A stretch of 37,214 bases of DNA, taken from NCBI GenBank assembly GCA_024403955.1, contig JAKSQX010000011.1, forward strand, positions 1 through 37,214. The letters are read 5' to 3'. Shown piece after piece: positions 26,175-34,512 of this stretch (positions are counted from its first letter, which is position 1; each line of letters starts with the position of its first letter). The position numbers and the translations under genes are program-made. Under the pieces are notes generated by a model. That model did no database searches and was not told the DNA's origin. It saw only the letters and a list, made by a program, of their open reading frames with translations. The stretch comes from Clostridia bacterium. GTDB lineage: Bacteria; Bacillota; Clostridia; Oscillospirales; Acutalibacteraceae.

Positions 26175-26200
26175 AAAGCCCAGGAGTTTCCTGGGCTTTT
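26175..26200 (-). terminator. Terminator of the ThiF/MoeB-like gene
   Basis: AAAGCCCAGGA and TCCTGGGCTTT around a GTT loop form an 11-bp stem with A/T tracts on both sides. It sits just past the minus-strand stop at 26205 and is probably bidirectional. Confidence 0.85.
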
Positions 26201-26204
26201 AGTT

Positions 26205-26936
26205 TTATTTATTTGCTCTTTTGCCACCGCAGATTGGGCAACCTTTTTTGAACTTCATTGGAAGTCTCTCAAAGTCAGCTGATTGACCATCATAGTAGAG
26301 AAGTTCGCCTGCGAGAGGAACGTCAATACCGAGGATATACTGGATAACTGATGTTGCCTCAATGCTTGCAATTGTTCCAACTACAGAGGAGATTGCACTA
26401 AAGCGTTCCTCTGGAGGAAGTTCTGTGCCATAGAGGCAAGCGAGACAAGGTGTTTGATGAGGGTTGATGAAAACTGAAGTTCCAACAAAACCGTTAATGC
26501 CACCGTCAACAAATGGAATACCGAGATCAACACAAGCTTCATTTACAATCATTCTTGCCTGAGCATTGTCAACGGCTAAGGCTACGATATCATACTGACT
26601 GATGATCTCTGTTGCATTATCTTTTGAAATGGCAGTTGCAAGTGGAATAACCTGAATGCCACTGTTGAATTTACGAACTTTTTCGGCAGCTGAAACAACT
26701 TTGAGACTTCCGATATCATCCTCGAAGTGAATGAACTGTCTATTTAAGTTGCTGAGTGATACGATGTCGTTGTCGGCGATTCCGATTGTGCCGACACCTG
26801 CAGCCGCAAGGTGATAAATAAGTGTTGTGCCGAGTCCGCCGGCACCAATTACGAGTACGCTTGCGTCGTGCAATTTTTCCTGTCCGTCCTCGCCGAATTC
26901 AGGAATCATAATTTGTCTTGAATATCTGTCTGACAT
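26205..26936 (-). CDS. ThiF/MoeB/HesA-family sulfur carrier adenylyltransferase
   Basis: This 243-residue E1-like enzyme starts at the complement of 26936, with GGGGAGG in front; an ATG 33 nt upstream has no ribosome site. Family marks are YSRQIMIPEFGEDGQEKL, the ATP loop VIGAGGLGTT, NLNRQFIHFEDDIGSLK, and a four-Cys zinc site from CLAC and the C-terminal CPIC. These enzymes adenylate the C-terminal Gly-Gly of a ubiquitin-like sulfur carrier. The carrier is most likely the product of the divergent gene at 27111. The pair would supply dithiolene sulfur for the tungsten or molybdenum pterin. Telling MoeB from ThiF or HesA is not possible from sequence alone. Confidence 0.9.
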   Translation of the reverse strand: MSDRYSRQIMIPEFGEDGQEKLHDASVLVIGAGGLGTTLIYHLAAAGVGTIGIADNDIVSLSNLNRQFIHFEDDIGSLKVVSAAEKVRKFNSGIQVIPLATAISKDNATEIISQYDIVALAVDNAQARMIVNEACVDLGIPFVDGGINGFVGTSVFINPHQTPCLACLYGTELPPEERFSAISSVVGTIASIEATSVIQYILGIDVPLAGELLYYDGQSADFERLPMKFKKGCPICGGKRANK

Positions 26937-27026
26937 GGAGATCCTCCCCTTTATTTCCGGGAATAACAATGCCTATTATATCAATCGACTCTTATAAAGT
27001 AAACATAAATATTTCTTTAACAATAG

Positions 27027-27055
27027 TTGATTAATATATACTAATAAGTTATAAT
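27027..27055 (+). promoter_or_regulatory. Promoter of the AOR operon
   Basis: TTGATT (27027-27032), 17-nt spacer, TATAAT (27050-27055), with the first start codon 56 nt downstream. Confidence 0.75.
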
Positions 27056-27110
27056 ATAGCGACTATGTGTGGTCTAAAAAACCGTACAACATTTTGCAGG
27101 AGGATAACCT

Positions 27111-27344
27111 ATGAAAATTGAGTTTCATGGTCCGTCAATGTGTGACTTTTCAAAGATGGATAAGAATGGTGATATTGAAGTCCCAGAGGGAACAACTCTC
27201 AGACAGTTTATGAAGATTGTTAAGCTTCCACTTATTTGGACTAAGGTTTTCCCTTTCCTTGTAAATTATGAGAAGGTTCCATATGACACAGTCCTTAAAG
27301 ACGGTGATATTGTTAGTGCGTTCTCACCTTCAGGTGGCGGCTAA
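27111..27344 (+). CDS. MoaD/ThiS-like ubiquitin-fold sulfur carrier
   Basis: This 77-residue protein starts at ATG 27111 with GCAGGAGGA in front. The beta-grasp pattern and the C-terminal SPSGGG match MoaD/ThiS proteins, whose last Gly becomes a thiocarboxylate sulfur donor. VPEGTTLRQFMKIVKLP and VNYEKVPYDTVLKDGDIVSAF follow the family layout. It sits 55 nt before the AOR gene, a common place for such carriers. It is the only carrier visible in the window, so it is the best candidate partner for the MoaE-like subunit at 13478 and the E1-like enzyme at 26205. Confidence 0.88.
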   Translation: MKIEFHGPSMCDFSKMDKNGDIEVPEGTTLRQFMKIVKLPLIWTKVFPFLVNYEKVPYDTVLKDGDIVSAFSPSGGG

Positions 27345-27399
27345 TATTTAACATACATATAAGTCAACAAACATTAATTATTTATTGGGAGATGAAAAC

Positions 27400-29427
27400 A
27401 TGAAAGGATATTGTGGAAAAATCCTTAAGGTAGATCTTACAACTAAGACTTGTACAGATGTTTACATTAAGGATGAAATCTACGAGAATTTCCTCTCTGG
27501 CGCAGCTCTTGGTGCATGGTGGTGCTACAGAAACATCCCAGCCGGAGCAGATCCAATGGGTCCTGATAACGTACTCTGTATTACATCTGGTCTTCTTACA
27601 AGTACTGGTTCTGTAATCACAGGTCGTTGGATGTGTATCACAAAATCACCTGCTACAGGTGGTATCGGCGAGGCAAACTGTGGTGGTACCTTCGCTCCAT
27701 TTATCAAGGCATGTGGATATGACCTTATTGCATTCCACGGTGCATCAGACACACCTGTATACCTCTACTGTGACAACAACGGTCCTGTACTTAAAGACGC
27801 GTCACATATTTGGGGTCAGGATGCTGCTGTTGCTGAGAAGATTCTTGTAGAGGAAAATACTGTTCCTGGCAAGAAGAGACCTCAGGCTTGTACAATCGGT
27901 TGGGCCGGTGAGAACAAGAGCTTTATGGCAGGTGTTTGTAATGATAACGGCCGTATCGCAGCTCGTCAGGGCGTTGGTGGTGTTATGGGCTCCAAGATGC
28001 TCAAGGGTATCGTTCTCGGTGGTACAAAGCCAGTTTCAGGTGAGAATCCAGAAGAGATTAAGAGACTTTCAAAGATGTGCGCAAAGAGAGTTAATATGGC
28101 TTTCTTGCCTCCACAGGTTCCAGCAGGTCTTTTGAACGTTGCTAAGTTCCTCCCAGAACTTCAGCTCTCCCCAGATGGTATCTTCACAGGCGTTCTTATG
28201 GGTACATGGGGTACAGCTGGTGCTTCAGGCTTTGCTGCTCAAACAGGTGAGGCTCCTATTAAGAACTGGGGCGGTTCTCAGAAAGAGGACTTCCACATTA
28301 GAAAGATTAATAAGACTGACGGTTCACAGATGCTTAAGCTTCAGACTAACCGTTATTATTGCTACTCATGTGTATATGGTTGTGGTGGTGAGCTTGATAT
28401 TTCTCACATCAAGCACAACGACCAGGGTTATTCAAGAGTACATAAACCAGAGTACGAGTCACAGTGGGACTTCACTGGATTCTTGCTCTCAGAGGACAAC
28501 GACGCAATGCTCTTCCTCAATGAGTATTGTAACCGCGCAGGTATCGATACTATTTCTACAGGTGGTGCTGTAGGTATGGCTATCGAGGCTTATGAGAATG
28601 GTCTCCTTACAAAGGAAGACGTTGGTTATGAACTTCATTGGGGTGATTCAGAAGGTATCATCAAGCTCGTTAAGCAGATTTGTCACCGTGAAGGTATCGG
28701 TGATGTTTTTGCTGATGGTTGTAAGAAGGCTGTTGAGCGTCTTGGTCCTGAATTTGCTAAATATGGTGTACACGCTGGTGGTACAGAGCCTCCAATGCAT
28801 GACTCTCGTCCAGACCCACAGCAGGCTACACTTTATGCTATCGATGCTACACCTTCTCGTCATACATCAGGCGGTTCTCTCTACTATGGTTGTATGCACC
28901 TTTGGAAGAAGGTTACATGGGCTCCTCCAGCAGTTCTTGTTGGTGGTAAAGAAGGCGAATGGGAAATCTCTGATGAAGAATCTCTCAAGGTACTTGCTTG
29001 TGCTTACTTCAAGCGCGTAGTTGATGGTGCTGGTGGATGCTACTTCGGTTTCATCCTTGGTACTGCTACATACCCAATGTTCGAGTGGCTTGATGCCGCT
29101 ACAGGTTGGGGAAAGACTCCAGATGATTACATGTGGATTGGTAGACGTGTATTCACAATGCGTCACATGTTCAATATTAAGCATGGTCTTGATCCTTGGT
29201 ATTCACGTCCTCATGGCCGTATGGTTGGTGAACCACCTCTTAAGGTTGGTAAGAACGCTGGTAAGACAGTTCCAATCGACGCTAAGATGATGAATGCATG
29301 GAAGAACGCCGGCTTTGATGAGAAGACAGGTATTCCACTTCCAGAGACAGTTGAGGCTCTCAACCTTAACTACTTCCTTGAAGGACCTATGTCTAATTTT
29401 GTAGAGGAGGTGGCAATAGGTGGCTAA
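27400..29427 (+). CDS. Aldehyde ferredoxin oxidoreductase (AOR) family tungstoenzyme
   Basis: This 675-residue protein starts at ATG 27400 with GGGAG 8 nt upstream; a TTG 15 nt earlier lies before the ribosome site. AOR enzymes use a tungsten (sometimes Mo) bis-pyranopterin to oxidise aldehydes to acids with ferredoxin. N-terminal GYCGKILKVDLTTK and SGAALGAWW are typical. TGRWMCITKSPATGGIGEANCGG is the pterin-binding region. The cluster ligands are C321, C324 and C328 (CYSCVYGC) and probably C547 in the D-x-x-G-x-C motif (DGAGGC). It overlaps the polyferredoxin gene by 8 nt. The physiological aldehyde is unknown. Confidence 0.95.
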   Translation: MKGYCGKILKVDLTTKTCTDVYIKDEIYENFLSGAALGAWWCYRNIPAGADPMGPDNVLCITSGLLTSTGSVITGRWMCITKSPATGGIGEANCGGTFAPFIKACGYDLIAFHGASDTPVYLYCDNNGPVLKDASHIWGQDAAVAEKILVEENTVPGKKRPQACTIGWAGENKSFMAGVCNDNGRIAARQGVGGVMGSKMLKGIVLGGTKPVSGENPEEIKRLSKMCAKRVNMAFLPPQVPAGLLNVAKFLPELQLSPDGIFTGVLMGTWGTAGASGFAAQTGEAPIKNWGGSQKEDFHIRKINKTDGSQMLKLQTNRYYCYSCVYGCGGELDISHIKHNDQGYSRVHKPEYESQWDFTGFLLSEDNDAMLFLNEYCNRAGIDTISTGGAVGMAIEAYENGLLTKEDVGYELHWGDSEGIIKLVKQICHREGIGDVFADGCKKAVERLGPEFAKYGVHAGGTEPPMHDSRPDPQQATLYAIDATPSRHTSGGSLYYGCMHLWKKVTWAPPAVLVGGKEGEWEISDEESLKVLACAYFKRVVDGAGGCYFGFILGTATYPMFEWLDAATGWGKTPDDYMWIGRRVFTMRHMFNIKHGLDPWYSRPHGRMVGEPPLKVGKNAGKTVPIDAKMMNAWKNAGFDEKTGIPLPETVEALNLNYFLEGPMSNFVEEVAIGG

Positions 29428-30100
29428 CTATATTCCTCAGATTAGATATGATGATTGCTATGGTTGTAAGGCTTGCCTTTATAACTGCCCAGTAAGTCTC
29501 TTTACACTTTCACATAAGGTTACACGTCGTGGTATGCGCCGTGAACTTCCAGAGCCAACAAGAATCGAAGATTGTATTGGTTGTGGTGTTTGTGCAAGAG
29601 CTTGCCCAGTAGAAGCAATTGACATGATTAAGACTCAGCCTGCAGAGGGCAAGGACCCAATTTACATCGATTGGGACGCACCAGTTAGAATTGACCCTAA
29701 CAAGTGTAAGGGTTGTACAGCTTGTGCACGTATCTGCCCAGGCAACGCTATTGAAGGCACAGTTAAGAATCCTCACGTTGTTGTTGAGGACAAGTGCTTA
29801 AAGTGCGGACTTTGCATTGAAAAATGTAAGTTCAGTGCTATCTACAATTCTAATGACCCTGTTCCAGAGCTCGTTGCTGCACCTGCAGCAGAGGCAGCAG
29901 AGGCAGCTGCACCAGCTGGTGGCGAGTCTTATAGAATTGACCCTGAGAAGTGCAAGGGCTGCACAGCATGCGCAAAGGTATGCCCAGCTGAAGCTATCAA
30001 GGGTGAACTTAAGGTTGCTCATGAGATTGACCAGGACAAGTGCTTAAAGTGTGGCGCTTGCTTTGAGAAGTGCAAACTCGGTGCTATCATTAAGGAATAA
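29420..30100 (+). CDS. Polyferredoxin subunit with six [4Fe-4S] motifs
   Basis: The start is GTG 29420 with GAGGAGG at 29404-29410; it overlaps the AOR gene by 8 nt. The 226-residue protein has six C-x2-C-x2-C-x3-C motifs: C13-C23, C52-C62, C96-C106, C126-C136, C178-C188 and C208-C218. Motifs 3-4 and 5-6 are tandem copies of the same two-cluster unit, with an Ala/Pro/Glu linker (about 148-170) between them. The unit resembles the C-terminal two-cluster tail of NuoF/HydB-like proteins. It should pass electrons from AOR to ferredoxin or another acceptor. AOR partners of this type usually carry fewer clusters. Confidence 0.95.
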   Translation: MANYIPQIRYDDCYGCKACLYNCPVSLFTLSHKVTRRGMRRELPEPTRIEDCIGCGVCARACPVEAIDMIKTQPAEGKDPIYIDWDAPVRIDPNKCKGCTACARICPGNAIEGTVKNPHVVVEDKCLKCGLCIEKCKFSAIYNSNDPVPELVAAPAAEAAEAAAPAGGESYRIDPEKCKGCTACAKVCPAEAIKGELKVAHEIDQDKCLKCGACFEKCKLGAIIKE

Positions 30101-30109
30101 TAATAAAAT

Positions 30110-30124
30110 AAAAAGGACCTCTTC
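30110..30124 (+). other. Broken terminator: left arm of the AOR operon terminator
   Basis: AAAAAGG plus ACCTCTTC follows the pattern of intact terminators elsewhere in this window (AAAAAGG then the left arm at 17955 and 23543). The matching right arm, near GAAGAGGT with a T-tract, is missing because the IS starts at 30125. Confidence 0.55.
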
Positions 30125-30152
30125 GTGAAGGTGTAAGATGAAAGTAGACACT
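30125..30152 (+). repeat. Left terminal inverted repeat of the IS
   Basis: The 28 nt read GTGAAGGTGT, six variable bases, then AAAGTAGACACT. The right end (31565-31592) is the inverse with 24 of 28 matches. The last 13 nt also form one arm of the internal terminator hairpin. Confidence 0.9.
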
Positions 30153-30178
30153 TAAAAAAGTGTCTACTTTCTTTTTTT
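30140..30178 (+). terminator. IS-borne terminator at the left end
   Basis: GAAAGTAGACACTT (30140-30153), loop AAAA, AAGTGTCTACTTTC (30158-30171), then seven T: a perfect 14-bp stem. It should stop transcription entering the element from the AOR operon. Confidence 0.85.
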
Positions 30179-30323
30179 GTGTAGCACAACCAAAACAGAA
30201 GTAAAGGCACGCTACGCTCTAAAGACCTTGACTTCTGTTTATGCTTGCGCTACTGTCCAATTATCGGAAGCAAAGCAAAACTTTGCTTCCACCATTTCAA
30301 ATTTTAAGTAAGGAGGAACTCTG

Positions 30324-30713
30324 ATGGCTAAAAAGGGTCAAAAATTTAACTCTTACTCACCTGAACTCAAATTAAAATATGCTAAAATGCTTGTCAATGG
30401 AGAAGCAAGTTTAAGAGAAGTTGCCGCAGAATTAGGTACAGGCACATCAACAGTTAAACGGTGGCAAGATCAATATTTAAAATATGGCGAAGATTATTTT
30501 TTTGAAGAGCATAGAGGAAATAAAAGTGGCAATTTGTATGCTGCTCTTCACACTAGCAAAAGTTTAACAAAAATGGAAAGACTTGAATTAGAAAACACAA
30601 AACTTAAAGCAGAAAATATGAAATTAAAAAAAGAATATATGGTGAAAGGAGCTGGTGCCTACAGGGAGAGCGTTTTAGAAAAAGAAAGACATATGAAATC
30701 ATCGAAGAAATGA
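30324..30713 (+). CDS. IS3-family transposase OrfA
   Basis: This 129-residue protein starts at ATG 30324 with AAGGAGGA in front. It has a helix-turn-helix (SLREVAAELGTGTSTVKRW, about residues 31-49) and a C-terminal Leu/Lys coiled coil. At 30626-30632 the phase A-AAA-AAA matches a -1 slippery heptamer. A shift there leads into orfB without a stop and would give the fused OrfAB transposase, as known for the family. The stop overlaps the orfB ATG (ATGA). Confidence 0.93.
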   Translation: MAKKGQKFNSYSPELKLKYAKMLVNGEASLREVAAELGTGTSTVKRWQDQYLKYGEDYFFEEHRGNKSGNLYAALHTSKSLTKMERLELENTKLKAENMKLKKEYMVKGAGAYRESVLEKERHMKSSKK

Positions 30714-31554
30714 GCAAAGAGATTCCTATTAAAGTGCTTTGCGAAATGCTTAATGTTAATCGTTCTGGATATTACAAATGGAAGGCAAGACAAGGAACTT
30801 TAAACCAATACGAACAAGATCGAAAAGATTTAACAGAACTTCTAAAAGAAGCTCATTTAAAGCACAAAACATATGGATATCATCGATTAGCTGATTTAAT
30901 TAGAAAAGAAACAGGATGGGTATTTTCAGACAATCTTGCTCACAAGTGTTGCAAATTCGCTGGAATCAAAGCAAAAGGAAGAAAAACATATCATTACCAC
31001 AAAGGTGAAGAGCATGTTAAATTTCCAAATACGGTTGCTGGTCAGTGGACAGCAACTAGACCAATGGAGATTGTTGTTTCGGATATGACTATTCTTAAAA
31101 CAAAAAATGGTACCAAGTATGAATGGACATACATACTTGATACCTTTAACAACGAAATTATAGCATCTTCACTTTCGCCTAAAACTGGAGATGTTAAACC
31201 ATATTTTGATTGCTTAAAAACACTAGTACAAAAAGCAAAAAACAGACGCTACCCGTCGTTTTGCACACTGACCAAGGTAGCGTCTACTCATCGCGAGCTT
31301 TCGAACAAGCTCATGCTGATTGTACCAATTTGAGGAGATCAATGTCAAGAGTTGGAACGCCAACAGACAACCCAATTATTGAGTCTATTAATGGTTGGAT
31401 CAAAGAAGAACTTCGAATTGATTTTAATTTAAAGGAATCAAATGATGTTCCAAAACTCATTGATGAATACGTGCAATATTTCAACAATGAGCGTTATTCA
31501 ACCAAGTGCAAAGGAAAATCCCCAGTTCAGTATCGAACCGAACTGGGGTATTAA
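30710..31554 (+). pseudogene. IS3-family transposase OrfB, interrupted by a frame change
   Basis: The DDE (rve) integrase domain is split over two frames. The first part (30710-31333) has NVNRSGYYKW and the first Asp in VVSDMTIL. The second part is one frame back (-1) and has the second Asp in LHTDQGS and the Glu in NPIIES, ending at 31554. The switch falls at GCAAAAAAC (31235-31243), where A-AAA-AAC is in the right phase for -1 slippage. It may be a decayed copy that lost one A, or less likely a second recoding site. Confidence 0.85.
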
Positions 31555-31564
31555 GACCTTTTTT
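31520..31564. terminator. Hairpin at the end of the IS transposase gene
   Basis: CCCCAGTTC (31520-31528) and GAACTGGGG (31540-31548) form a perfect 9-bp stem, overlapping the last codons of orfB, with six T at 31559-31564. On the other strand ATTTTCC follows the stem, so it could also slow transcription coming from the right. Confidence 0.55.
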
Positions 31565-31592
31565 AGTGTCTACTTTTAGTTGACACCTTCAC

Positions 31593-31618
31593 ATAGAAAT
31601 GGCTGGACTAAAAATTTT
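31593..31618 (-). other. Right flank of the IS: possible half terminator
   Basis: Past the stop of the superoxide reductase gene (read on the minus strand) come an A/T tract and AGTCCAGCC (complement of 31601-31609), then the IS end. This looks like one arm of a terminator whose other arm is missing. It is not complementary to the left flank of the same element. Confidence 0.4.
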
Positions 31619-31996
31619 TTAATCTGTGGACCAAAGTCCATGAAGATTACAATACTCAAATACCCTCTCAATACTTTCTCCCGTTTCAAGTATAAAGGTT
31701 GTTTTTGCCTCTCTTGTCACGGGGAGATAATTGATCTTCACACCTAAATTTGTCTCAAGCGCAACAAATTCAATATAATGTTCAGGCGTCATAGGGTGTG
31801 GCGCAGAGCCAACAGCCACATAAACAAGGTCCTCTTTTTGTTCAAAAACAGGAACATGTTTCTCTGTCGCTGCGTCTACTGTATTTGCCACCAATTCCTC
31901 CATCTTATCACCACAACAGACGGTCGGAATATCCTGTGCGTTTTTTAGGGCAATCACCTTGCCACAGTGTTTACAGCGAAAGAATTTGACCTTCAT
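31619..31996 (-). CDS. dfx: Superoxide reductase (desulfoferrodoxin, two-iron type)
   Basis: This 125-residue protein starts at the complement of 31996 with AGGAGGTG in front. The N-terminal desulforedoxin domain has CKHCG and a CC pair (FeCys4 centre I). The catalytic domain has TEKHVPVFE, with the Glu-Lys-His element, PHPMTPEHYIEF (two His ligands), and EYCNLHGLW (Cys and His of the FeHis4Cys centre). It reduces superoxide to peroxide without making oxygen, a typical anaerobe defence. It lies 12 nt downstream of a regulator gene, so both are probably one transcript. Confidence 0.95.
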   Translation of the reverse strand: MKVKFFRCKHCGKVIALKNAQDIPTVCCGDKMEELVANTVDAATEKHVPVFEQKEDLVYVAVGSAPHPMTPEHYIEFVALETNLGVKINYLPVTREAKTTFILETGESIERVFEYCNLHGLWSTD

Positions 31997-32008
31997 ATTT
32001 TACACCTC

Positions 32009-32533
32009 CTAATGTGTAAATATTCCATAGGCCGAATTTCCAACATCAAAAAATACTAAATACACAATGATAAAAACCACAAGCAAAAAGGTAAATACTA
32101 AAAGTATGTTACACATCCAAGAAGGTACAACTTTAGAATTCCTTTTATTAATTTTTCTATAGTGTTCGAGGGCCACATGAGCTTGTGCAATTCTGGTTTC
32201 TTTTTCTTTTAAGAGTTCATCCATCAGCCTATTTTCGCTTCGAGCTTCGTTAAGTTTCTCGATATACTCCCTCTCTTTTGGAGAAGTGAGTGGGTTATCA
32301 ATGCCAAACTCTGCGTCAATTGAGACATCAAGTACAGCACAGATATAACCTGCGGTGAAAATTGTTGTAGCTTTCGAACGATCTGAAAAGAAATTATTTA
32401 CCGTATTCACCGAAAAATCTTCGATTCCAAATCTTTCCGAAATCAAATCAGCAATATCCTGATTTGTTAAGCCCATTCTATTACGAGATCTTTTACAAGC
32501 TTCCTTGATAGAAGATTGAATTGTTGTCTCCAT
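32009..32533 (-). CDS. XRE-type HTH regulator with a C-terminal membrane anchor
   Basis: This 174-residue protein starts at the complement of 32533 with AGGGGGATC in front; an ATG 18 nt upstream lies before that site. Residues 5-65 form a helix-turn-helix of the XRE kind (GLTNQDIADLISERFG through VNNFFS). A Glu/Lys-rich coiled coil follows (about 90-135), then one membrane helix (about 142-165). Such an anchored regulator could sense an envelope or redox signal. It precedes the superoxide reductase gene and has its own promoter with a dyad, hinting at self-regulation. The effector is unknown. Confidence 0.75.
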   Translation of the reverse strand: METTIQSSIKEACKRSRNRMGLTNQDIADLISERFGIEDFSVNTVNNFFSDRSKATTIFTAGYICAVLDVSIDAEFGIDNPLTSPKEREYIEKLNEARSENRLMDELLKEKETRIAQAHVALEHYRKINKRNSKVVPSWMCNILLVFTFLLVVFIIVYLVFFDVGNSAYGIFTH

Positions 32534-32563
32534 AATAGATCCCCCTTTCATTAATTTTTATAC

Positions 32564-32592
32564 ATTATAACACCGGGGTGTATGATAAACAA
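32564..32592 (-). promoter_or_regulatory. Promoter of the regulator-superoxide reductase pair with a dyad in the spacer
   Basis: On the minus strand, TTGTTT (complement of 32587-32592), a 17-nt spacer, and TATAAT (complement of 32564-32569). The spacer contains arms ACACC and GGTGT (32570-32581), a likely operator. The start codon is 31 nt past the -10 box. Confidence 0.75.
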
Positions 32593-32620
32593 CGCTTTTC
32601 ACCTGTTTGTCAAATATATG

Positions 32621-33538
32621 TCAAAATGAGGGCAGAATATGAGTTCCGGACCTTCCATTTACAGCATCTAAAGCTTCATCTAAAGAAGTTATAATTGCTT
32701 CCTTGTTTCGGTTGTTAAGCACAAATTTTATAGCCGCTTGAATTTTTGGGAGCATGCTACCAGAAGGAAATTGACCAGCAATAATGTATTTTTGTGCCTC
32801 AGAAACCGTCAAGGTATCGATTGGCGTTTTATATGCCTTCGTGTAATTCAAATACACATTTGGCACTCCGGTTAAAATCAGAAGCAGATCTGCTTCCATA
32901 TACTCTGCAAGTAATTCTGCAGAAAGATCTTTATCGACTACAGCTTCGACACCGTGGGCATTACCATCCTCGTCCAAAACAACTGGTATTCCACCGCCAC
33001 CGCAGACAATTGAAATTGCGCTATCCCACAAATCTTTGATTTGAGGAATTTCAACTATACTTAAAGGGCTCGGCGAAGGAACCACTCGGCGGTATCCCCG
33101 TCCTTCTTCTTTTCTCATTGAATAACCCTTAAATTTCGCAAGTTTTGAAGCTTCAATACGATCATAATATGGGCCAATAGGTTTACTCGGATTTAAAAAA
33201 GCGGGATCATTTTTATCAACTACAACTTGCGTCACAATGCTTGCAACTGGAATGTCTAAATTCCTTTTAACAAGTGCCATCCTAAGTGCTTTTTGAATTT
33301 GATATCCTATAAACCCCTGGCTCATAGCCACCAAATCATCAAGTGGCAAGAGAGGGATCTCATCCTTTACGCTCTCAAAAGCAAGCGAAATGTTTCCAAC
33401 TTGAGGCCCGTTGCCATGAACTACTACAAGTTCATGGCCGGCCTTTGATAAATCAGCAATGTGTTCACATGCTCTTTCGATGGCATTTGTCTCACGCCAT
33501 TCAAGCGCGTTACCACCTAAAGCTACTACAATTTTCAA
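32621..33538 (-). CDS. arcC: Carbamate kinase
   Basis: This 305-residue enzyme starts at TTG (complement of 33538), which overlaps the stop of the preceding gene as TTGA. It makes ATP and releases ammonia and CO2 from carbamoyl phosphate. Family marks are [44 protein letters not shown] (the Asp/Lys active-site block), and [13 protein letters not shown]. It is the last step of the agmatine deiminase pathway encoded upstream. No clear terminator follows it before the next promoter. Confidence 0.95.
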   Translation of the reverse strand: MKIVVALGGNALEWRETNAIERACEHIADLSKAGHELVVVHGNGPQVGNISLAFESVKDEIPLLPLDDLVAMSQGFIGYQIQKALRMALVKRNLDIPVASIVTQVVVDKNDPAFLNPSKPIGPYYDRIEASKLAKFKGYSMRKEEGRGYRRVVPSPSPLSIVEIPQIKDLWDSAISIVCGGGGIPVVLDEDGNAHGVEAVVDKDLSAELLAEYMEADLLLILTGVPNVYLNYTKAYKTPIDTLTVSEAQKYIIAGQFPSGSMLPKIQAAIKFVLNNRNKEAIITSLDEALDAVNGRSGTHILPSF

Positions 33539-34512
33539 ACAGCATCACCAACTTCAAAGGATCCTCTTGTCAAGTAAACGAGGATGCCTCGAATAGCAGT
33601 AAGCCTATTGCCAGCTTGCTGCCAGCAGAGCGAGATGTTTGAGTCGATAACCTCATCGGTCACCTCCTCGCCTCTGCTGGCCGGGAGACAATGCATAAAC
33701 TTACAGCCAAGATTTCCAAGTTCCATTAGTTCTCTATTAACTTGAAAATCTTTAAAAGTTTCGATGCGCTCTTCTTTTGGCGTCTCATTTTCATAGAGGC
33801 CATACCACACATCTGTATATATAAAATCGGCGCCTTTTACAGCTTCGATGTTATCTGTAATAGTGAAAGACCCGCCTGAAGTTGCGCAATTCTTTTTAAG
33901 TTGTTCAATACAAGCAGCACTTGGACTATCCTGTAAAAGATGTCCTTTTGGACCGTATTGAACAAACTTCATCCCGAGTTTGGTAGTTATCATCGCAAGC
34001 GAAGCACAAACCTGAGTAGCGTCGCCGACAAATACCACCTTACAATCTTCCAAAACCTTACCATACGGCAAATTCTCCTTAATCGTACACATATCCCCAA
34101 TTTCCTGGGTCGGGTGATTATAATCTGACATTCCATTAATGATAGGAATTGTAGAATTCTCAGCAAGTTTTAGAAGAGTCTCGTGCTCAACGACACGAGC
34201 CATGACGATATCCACAAGGTTTGACAAAACCTTTCCGGTATCTTCAATCGTCTCATGCCCTCCGAGCTGAATCATGCCTGGTCCCAAATACTGAGCATGA
34301 CCGCCAAGCTGCGTCATCGCAGTTTCAAAAGACACACGTGTCCTCGTTGAAGACTGTTGAAAGATCATCGCGAGTGTCTTATCAGGAAGAAGTGGCGGTA
34401 CGTACCCAGACTTTAAGCATCGTTTAAGTGCTAGAGATAAATCTATGATATCCATAAGTTCTTCTTTAGAAAACTCGCTTGTATCAATAAAGTGTCTACA
34501 AGAATTTAACAT
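33535..34512 (-). CDS. ptcA: Putrescine carbamoyltransferase
   Basis: This 325-residue enzyme starts at the complement of 34512 with GGAGGAAT in front. It belongs to the OTC/ATC family: [18 protein letters not shown] binds carbamoyl phosphate, [11 protein letters not shown] and [12 protein letters not shown] complete the active site. The YGLYE segment after the VWY strand is seen in putrescine rather than ornithine enzymes, and the neighbours agree. It cleaves N-carbamoylputrescine to putrescine and carbamoyl phosphate. Its start overlaps the agmatine deiminase gene by 17 nt. Confidence 0.92.
   Translation of the reverse strand: MLNSCRHFIDTSEFSKEELMDIIDLSLALKRCLKSGYVPPLLPDKTLAMIFQQSSTRTRVSFETAMTQLGGHAQYLGPGMIQLGGHETIEDTGKVLSNLVDIVMARVVEHETLLKLAENSTIPIINGMSDYNHPTQEIGDMCTIKENLPYGKVLEDCKVVFVGDATQVCASLAMITTKLGMKFVQYGPKGHLLQDSPSAACIEQLKKNCATSGGSFTITDNIEAVKGADFIYTDVWYGLYENETPKEERIETFKDFQVNRELMELGNLGCKFMHCLPASRGEEVTDEVIDSNISLCWQQAGNRLTAIRGILVYLTRGSFEVGDAV

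Larger units (their letters stand above)
30125..31592 (+). mobile_element. IS3-family insertion sequence, copy 1
   Basis: The element of about 1.47 kb has terminal inverted repeats of 28 nt (30125-30152 and 31565-31592) that match at 24 positions. They begin GTGAAGGTGT and also share AAAGTAGACACT. Family ends usually read TG...CA, so the true ends may be 30126 and 31591. It carries orfA and a DDE-type orfB. No target duplication is seen in the flanks. A perfect 14-bp hairpin plus T7 lies just inside the left end, and a 9-bp hairpin covers the end of orfB. The first 55 nt are identical to those at 37160-37214. Confidence 0.93.

Noticed and set aside
30115-31600. Target-site duplication around IS copy 1
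   Set aside because: Whether the ends are taken at GTGAAGG/CCTTCAC or TGAAGG/CCTTCA, left (CTTC or TTCG) and right (ATAG or CATA) flanks do not match.
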